Part shown: piece by piece, positions 58,880 through 64,000 of the stretch
How the letters are laid out: every line of letters begins with the position of its first letter
Position numbering within the stretch: the stretch's first letter is position 1
NCBI GenBank assembly: GCA_933207985.1
Contig: OW240912.1
Location: forward strand, 202,698,002-202,762,001
Length of the DNA stretch: 64,000 nucleotides
Reading direction: 5' to 3'
Source: Pelobates cultripes
Lineage: Eukaryota > Chordata > Amphibia > Anura > Pelobatidae
The notes under the pieces: model-generated
Databases searched by the model: none
The model's input: the letters and a program-made list of their open reading frames with translations, nothing else
Told to the model about the DNA's origin: nothing
Position numbers and translations under genes: made by a program

Positions 58880-59042
58880 TTGGTAGATAACTCCCTAATT
58901 TCCACGGTATTACGGAGTTATCTACCAAAAGGCTGAAAGACCTAAATTGGTCTTTCAGCCAAATTTACTATTTCTAAGTAAAATTACTTAGTATTAGTAA
59001 ATTGTGCCCCTACTCGCTGTACCGCAAGTAGGGGCATGTCTA
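58880..59042. repeat. Run of four hairpins
   Basis: Inverted pairs in order: ggtagataactcc/ggagttatctacc, ggctgaaagacc/ggtctttcagcc, atttacta.../...tagtaaat, and gcccctact/agtaggggc. Spacers between hairpins are short. Confidence 0.85.
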
Positions 59043-59067
59043 TTAAACAGTGAGCATAAAAAAATAA

Positions 59068-59690
59068 AAAAGGGTCCCCCTCCCGAGCCCCCACCCACCA
59101 CTCAGGGGTGGGGGCCAGGAGGAGGACATTAGGTTCCCCCCTAATTAGTTTTGAGGGCCCCCACCCACCGCTCAGGGGTGGGGGCCAGGGGGGAGGACAT
59201 TAATTCCCCCTCTCATTCTAATTTAGGGCCCCCACCCACTGCTCGGGGGTGGGGGCCAGGGGGGAGGACATTAGGTCCTCCCTAATTAGTATTTAGGGCC
59301 CCCACACACACCGCTCAGAGGTGGGGGCCAGGGGGGAGGACATAAGGCCCCCCTCATTCTAATTTAGGGCCCCCACCCACCGCTCAGGGGTGGGGGCCAG
59401 GGGGGAGGACATTAGGACCCCCTAATTAGTATTTAGGGCCCCCACCCACCGCTCAGGGGTGGGGGGGAGGACAATATGTCCCCTCCCCCATTATTTTACT
59501 TAAGGGCCCCCACCTGCCGCTCAGGGGTGGGGTCTGGGGGGGAGGACAACAGGTCGTTGTCCCTTATTCTAATTTAGGGCCCCCACCCACCGCTCATTGG
59601 TGGGGGCTGGGGGGAGGATAATAGGTCCCCCCCTTATTTTCCTTTAGGGCCCCATCCGCCGTTCAGGGGTGGGGGCAATAGGCCCCCCCT
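59068..59690. repeat. 69-bp minisatellite
   Basis: About nine units of gggcccccacccaccgctca then ggggtgggggcc then a variable ggaggacattaggnccc and an attagtattta spacer. Each unit contains its own inverted ggcccccacc/ggtgggggcc pair. Confidence 0.88.
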
Positions 59691-59939
59691 TCAGGTTAGA
59701 AGCCCCCACGCGCGCGGCACAGGTGGGGGCTCGGGAGGGGGGCCTCTTTTTGTTTTTTACAGTGAGCAGCCACAGGCAGTTTGACACTTCAGAACTTCGG
59801 CAATTTGGTAATTTCGGGACTTCAGGACCTCGGCAATTCAGCACTTCGGCTATTCGGAAGTACCCGAATGTCTGAATTTCCCGAAATTTGTCCGAATTCA
59901 TATTCGGACCGAAACAAATTGCACATGTCTAGTTTTTTA

Positions 59940-60459
59940 CAGTAGTTAGTTCACTGTATGGATCATGGTATACACATTTGGTTTCCTAACTAAATGACTA
60001 TTAATTAATTTCTCTGGCTGCATATTCACCTTCAGACTTTCCACTCTTAGCACATATTTCTTCTTCTTTTAGTTCCCATAATCCCAAGGAACAATTTAAT
60101 CATCTTCTGTCCTTTTCCTTAGGGTCTTGACCCCGTAAGCTTGTAGCTAACTACCTTCACTTAATATTTAACTTCTTTTGGATCAATGTGGAGCTCAGTT
60201 ATATTGCTATTATGAGTAGTTACATCAGCCATATGTAAAGGAAACACAGGAACTGCAAATTCTCAGGTTTAGGTCTATCGGCAATTTTCAGTGATGTGCA
60301 TTTTACAAGCTTATTGAACTCATTGCAACAGTATTAGAGATAGCACGTTTATTTACATATTCAAGTAAAATAAATCTATGGTTTGTTAGTTGCACGCAAA
60401 TGTTTCAATTACTAAGCACTATTTAAGTTCATTAGTAAACAGTCAAAATCTATGAGATT
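59940..60459. other. Unassigned AT-rich DNA
   Basis: Nothing recognised. Confidence 0.35.
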
Positions 60460-60785
60460 GAAAGGGACACTCCAGGCAGCTAAACAGGTTAAGCTTAAAA
60501 ATGCATGTGGTTAGTTTCTCTTCTTTCTCGTCTGTGTAGTTTTCTTGCAGTACTGTAAAATGTTTTGCTGTTTTCAGCAGTGTAACCCAGTCTCATTAGC
60601 CACCCCCTCTCACATTTTAACATGTTCCTGATTCCCAGTCTCTGAAAGAAACGTTCCTTTTGCAGCCAATGAAAATAGAGGCATGTCTTACCTAGTGTAA
60701 GGATTGCTCACATCACAGACTGCACTGAATCTAGAGCCCATAGGTGCTCCTCTCCCTCCATCCCTCCCTGTAATGCAAGTAATAC
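60460..60785 (+). mobile_element. TTAA-MITE-like left end, fragment
   Basis: aaagggacactccaggcagc at 60461 resembles TTAA-MITE ends, but the expected TTAA reads ttga, and no right end was found. Confidence 0.35.
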
Positions 60786-61190
60786 ATTCTCCTCCAGCCC
60801 CTGTCAGTGAGCCTCCGTACACACAGTTAACCCCTTCCCTGCCAGCCAACCTCACTACCCAGTGTTATCCCTACCCTGCCAGTCACCGTCAGCCACTCTT
60901 ACTACCGAGTGTTAACACCTCCTCTGCTGGTCAATGTCAGTCAACCTCACTACCCAGTAATAACCTCTCCCCTGCCCCCCTGCCAGTCACTGTCAGCCAC
61001 TCTCACTACCCAGTCTTAACCCCTCCCCTGCCAGTCCCTGTCAGTCAACCTCACTACACAGTGTTAAGCCCTTCCCTGCCAGTCCCTGTTAGCCAACCTC
61101 CCTACCCAGTAGTAACCCTTCCCCTGCCAGTCCCTTTCAGACATCCTCACTACCCACTGTTAACCCCTGCCCCCATGTTAATCAACCTCC
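60786..61190 (+). repeat. About 46-bp minisatellite
   Basis: About eight diverged units of cctgccagtccctgtcag, caacctcactacccagt and gttaacccctc. The long plus-strand Pro/Ser/Thr frame (60704-61234) is a product of the repeat. Confidence 0.85.
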
Positions 61191-61221
61191 CAAGAGAGAG
61201 AGAGATAGGTAGACACAGACA

Positions 61222-61224
61222 GAC

Positions 61225-61287
<63 letters not shown>

Positions 61288-61288
61288 G
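61222..61288. repeat. (GATA)n microsatellite
   Basis: About 16 near-perfect agat units, followed by degenerate agagatata up to 61357. Confidence 0.95.
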
Positions 61289-61357
61289 ATATACAGAGAG
61301 ATAGAAATATAGATATAGATATATATAGAGAAAGATATATAGAGAGAGATAGATATA

Positions 61358-61862
61358 CAGTGGAACCTCGGTTTACAAATGCCTCGGTTAACATAATTTT
61401 CGGTTTACAAATGAAAATCCATTGAAAATAATGCCTTGGTTTACAATTTTTTTTTTGCAATACAAAGCAAGTTTCCCTAGGATGCATTGCACCTGGGTGG
61501 TTTATAGCACCGCCTCCTGCATGCTGGAGCATGTGGGTAGCACGTGGCTTCGAGTGTGGAGATGTTGGCGCAGCTTTTGCATTGAGTTTTGGAGCCATTC
61601 TGGAAATTGTTTGCAGTTGTTTTGGGACTTTTTGGTGCATTTTTCAAGCTGTGGAAAGGTAGGGAGCTGAGCTTCATTATTTGCATGCCTTTTATTGTGT
61701 GTTCTGGATTGTGGGTTGGTTTCAATGCCAGCTCATTTTGACTTTTTTCTGACCTCCAGAACTAATTAATTGGTTTTCAATGCATTCCTATGGGAAACCT
61801 CGTTTCGGTTTACAAATTGTTCGCAATAAGAAACGTTCCGGAGAACGCATTATATTCGTAAA
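61358..61862. mobile_element. Tigger/pogo-type MITE, right end clipped
   Basis: Left end cagtggaacctcggtttac after TA (61356-61357), with a second ggtttacaaatg. The right end reads gttccggagaacgcattatattcgtaaa, the inverse of this family's end, but stops about 14 bases short of the expected ...ccactg. Inner sequence has no transposase. Confidence 0.7.
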
Positions 61863-62063
61863 GGTAGATATATATATATATTTGTAGTTGGGGACCAAAG
61901 CCGTATCTATGATAAGTTAGATATATGAGCAAGTCGGTTGTGGTGTGCCGAAACCGCCGTATCGGGTAGGCCTGTAATAAAAGAGGGCAAAAATTTAATA
62001 AAATAACCATATTACATATCTCTACTAGCAAGATTCATAAGGCTTGTCTACTCAACTCTAGCT

Positions 62064-62790
62064 CTGGTTGTGGTGTGTATCTAGTAATACACTGCGGATT
62101 TCCACCATCCTAATGTTTATGACGTGAGCAGGGACATTTGTCTAGAAGCAGCTGATGCTGCCCCTATTCTGATCGAATGTCCCGAAAAAGGCATTGTGGT
62201 TGAGTCCCCGCCTAGTTAAGAGTGTTCTGAGATACATTATGAATTTAGCTGTAGTGAGTGGTTTGCCCAGCAGTGTAAATAGGGGCATATTGAGGTTTAG
62301 TCCAGTGAGTGATAACCTGTAAAGGTCTGGTATTTTGACCGGTTACCTTATTGTCTGTAGGATAGTACCTTATCTCCGTACGTTCGTACATGGTAAGAGG
62401 ATGTGAACGGTTTGGTACTAGGATAGGTACTTAAGATATAGTGTTGTATTCCAGTCAGGTAAAGTTTGTAGTGTTAGGAGAGAGTTTTAAATTGAGGAGG
62501 CAAAAAGGAGGAGTGTCACAAAGGCATCTAGTGAATGAATATCGGTATTATGGTAATCGGTGGTAAACTTGTTGTAAAAGTGAAATCTCTTTTGTATGCT
62601 CGTGATGTATAATCAGAGAGGGCAGCTCTATCCAGAAATCTGCTAAATGCCATGAGGCGAGTTAGTCCAGGGGGTTGGGTAGACGGGTCTGTTGTTGGCT
62701 GTTGGGTGGGCTTCGAAGAAGTCTTGTAAATTAGAGCGAGATAAAGCGTCAGCTGCTTGTACATTTGACCGGGAATTTGTGCCCACGTGA
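62064..62790 (-). pseudogene. DIRS tyrosine recombinase pseudogene
   Basis: The recombinase would join circular element DNA to the target. N-terminal sequence LMAFSRFLDRAALSDYTSRAY (about 62650) matches the SAM-like core-binding region. The catalytic part reads MPLFTLLGKPLTTAKFIMYL, then RTLLTRRGLN (62286-62196). After a one-base shift it continues GHSIRIGAASAAS, the H-x-x-R box, at about 62180-62140. Then comes a WWKSAVYY segment containing the nucleophilic tyrosine position (about 62100-62070). A stop after the H-x-x-R box and the frameshift show decay, but the R, H-x-x-R and Y elements are all visible. Confidence 0.75.
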
Positions 62791-62828
62791 TGTGAAATTG
62801 TAGTGTTGCTGCCTACCAGGTGAGTTGT

Positions 62829-64000
62829 CTAATAAGCCATGATTGTCAAGGATGAGGATCTGCCTTTATTGGTGGTATTGCCAGCTGCTCTATTGTCAGA
62901 GATGCACTTGACAGTTTCCCCTATCCACTCATACCCCCAGGCCTTGTAGGCGGCACTATGGGATAGATTCCAAACAATGCTGACGAGTAATGGAAAGATT
63001 TTAACCAAGAGTCTGAAGTGGCCAGGAATCTCAGAACCAAAATTCACCAAATTGACTGTGAAACCAGTGTGTGCGTCTGCATTGGTCCATGTAACTGCGG
63101 AATGTTGAGAAATGGTGGGAATAACCTGGCCTTCTATTCCATTGTGGTATGAACCCGTGCCATATGTGTAGGTCTGCTTTAGTAAGCACAAGTAGTGCCA
63201 AAATGCAGTGGGAAGAAGACACAGTGGTTGGGAAATAAATGTGCAGCCCTGAGGAATAATTCTCATGGCGAAGCCCGACATGCCCAGTAAGGACTGTAGA
63301 TCCCCCCTGGCACACATGCTCTTCGCAAGAAGAAGGTTCCCCGGACTCCGTTGCACTGTACATTCTTTGTAGGTGGACATGTTCTGTATCGTGATAGTGT
63401 GAAGATGAATGCCTAAGAAGATCAGTTTGTGAAAGTGGAACCCCTAGTGGTGAAAAAGTGCCATCGTCTTGTGACTACTACCCAGAGTGGAGTGAGGGCG
63501 TTCTATCGTGAGGAAGTCATCTAAGAAAACGGGTGGCTGCAGGACATTCGCTAATATAGAGTGGTAGCCAACACAGTGTGTTAGCAAATAAGACAAACAG
63601 CTTGGAGTTACTCTTTGTTCTAAATGTTAAATGTGAGGGAAAGTAATGAAAGTAATGACAATCCCTCCATAAAATGTCACGAACATGCCCTCGGGATGGC
63701 TGAATAGGTAGAAGCTGTGTCTGTCAAGAAATGTCTGTCTTGCCATCCCAAGCTCCGATCATCCCCTTTGGCATAGTGCTGGGAGGGTTTTGATGGCTAG
63801 GGGTGGGTAATTAATATGGGTTGTCCAATACCTTTGTAAGCAACGTGATTGTGTTGCGGGGTCTATTAATGCGGACTGAAGGTTCTGACATTCATCAATA
63901 CCGGACGGGAGTGTGACCAGACCTGTGTAGAAATTGTGTGTGAAAACCTTGATGTAGAAGTCGACTAAGTGACGGGAAGGGTGTGCTTGGAGGTAAAACT
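62829..64000 (-). pseudogene. DIRS reverse transcriptase-RNase H pseudogene (5' part outside window)
   Basis: The reverse transcriptase motif VFLDDFLTIER is at about 63535-63500, the DIRS form of the catalytic Y.DD box, with both aspartates present. FLGIHLHT follows at about 63415, then CARGDLQSLLGMSGFAMRIIPQG (63320-63240) of the connecting region. The RNase H segment ends CISDNRAAGNTTNKGRSSSLTIMAY (about 62910-62830), where SDN is the conserved aspartate motif, and stops at 62829. The longest open frame is 62829-63380. Upstream to 64000 the frame is broken by shifts and stops. The enzyme would copy element RNA to DNA. Confidence 0.75.

Larger units (their letters stand above)
58679..59931. 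mobile_element. hAT-like element F
   Basis: Ends read taggcatgtgca on the left and tgcacatgtcta on the right. They are flanked by gttttttg (58671-58678) and gttttttа-type sequence gttttttac (59932-59940), seven of eight bases equal. Subterminal regions are rich in ttcgg words arranged inverted (for example cttcggcaattcggcac at both ends). The interior has four consecutive hairpins (58880-59042) and a 69-bp minisatellite (59068-59690). No transposase. Confidence 0.75.
61883..64000 (-). mobile_element. DIRS-type tyrosine-recombinase retrotransposon, partial
   Basis: Minus-strand element continuing beyond the window end. Order on its own strand: reverse transcriptase, RNase H, tyrosine recombinase, then a non-coding 3' part (62060-61883) bordered by (TA)n at 61868-61882. 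DIRS elements integrate with a tyrosine recombinase instead of a DDE integrase and leave no target duplication (established). Terminal inverted and internal complementary repeats of the element were not identified. Confidence 0.75.

Noticed and set aside
60704..61234. 176-codon Pro/Ser-rich frame
   Set aside because: Explained by the 46-bp minisatellite with unit changes that keep the frame open.

Overview
The window is vertebrate nuclear DNA, most likely from a frog (anuran). It is AT-rich and intergenic in character. No intact host gene, tRNA, rRNA or CRISPR array can be supported. What can be recognised is almost entirely mobile DNA: Tx1/L1-type and CR1-type LINEs, a DIRS tyrosine-recombinase retrotransposon, a non-autonomous LTR retrotransposon, Tc1, Tigger, hAT and TTAA-target DNA transposons, Penelope-like fragments carrying hammerhead-ribozyme-like cores, and long CA/TG or C-rich tandem arrays. 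The anuran assignment rests on this mixture of families and is inference. Family names are given from protein motifs and terminal structure, without a database search.

Layout. 1-1.04 kb: right part of a TTAA-target element whose second, complete copy lies at 56.1-57.0 kb. 1-8 kb: mostly unassigned AT-rich DNA, with a possible decayed LTR near 4.7-5.2 kb and an interspersed repeat at 7.2-7.9 kb. 8.2-12 kb: a TTAA MITE abutting a broken Tx1/L1 LINE (ORF1 and ORF2). 13.4-17.9 kb: Penelope-like and hAT fragments, then a 22-bp minisatellite split by two hAT insertions. 20.06-21.52 kb: a hAT element carrying a CA/TG array. 22.1-22.6 kb: a TTAA MITE built from consecutive hairpins. 22.7-25.35 kb: a nearly full CR1 LINE with recognisable endonuclease and reverse transcriptase. 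25.4-31.6 kb: mostly unassigned. 31.6-33.9 kb: the end of an L1 interrupted by a Penelope-like segment whose 5' end holds the best hammerhead candidate. 35.7-36.1 kb: an L1 endonuclease fragment. 38.5-42.9 kb: a hAT element containing another hAT, which contains a TTAA MITE. 43.3-43.8 kb: a Tc1-like remnant. 48.57-55.38 kb: a four-level nest (TTAA MITE, then Tc1, then LTR retrotransposon, then hAT), with a second, snapback insertion in the Tc1. 58.7-59.9 kb: a hAT-like element with a 69-bp minisatellite. 60.5-62 kb: a minisatellite, (GATA)n and a Tigger MITE. 61.9-64 kb: a reverse-strand DIRS retrotransposon with RT/RNase H and tyrosine-recombinase remnants.

Nothing here works as an operon or pathway. 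The genes are element genes, and all are broken by stops, frameshifts or insertions. The most informative content is the insertion chronology, which can be read from target-site duplications (six perfect 8-bp hAT duplications, one 15-bp and one near-perfect 5-bp duplication), and the repeated occurrence of hammerhead-like RNA cores in unrelated places.
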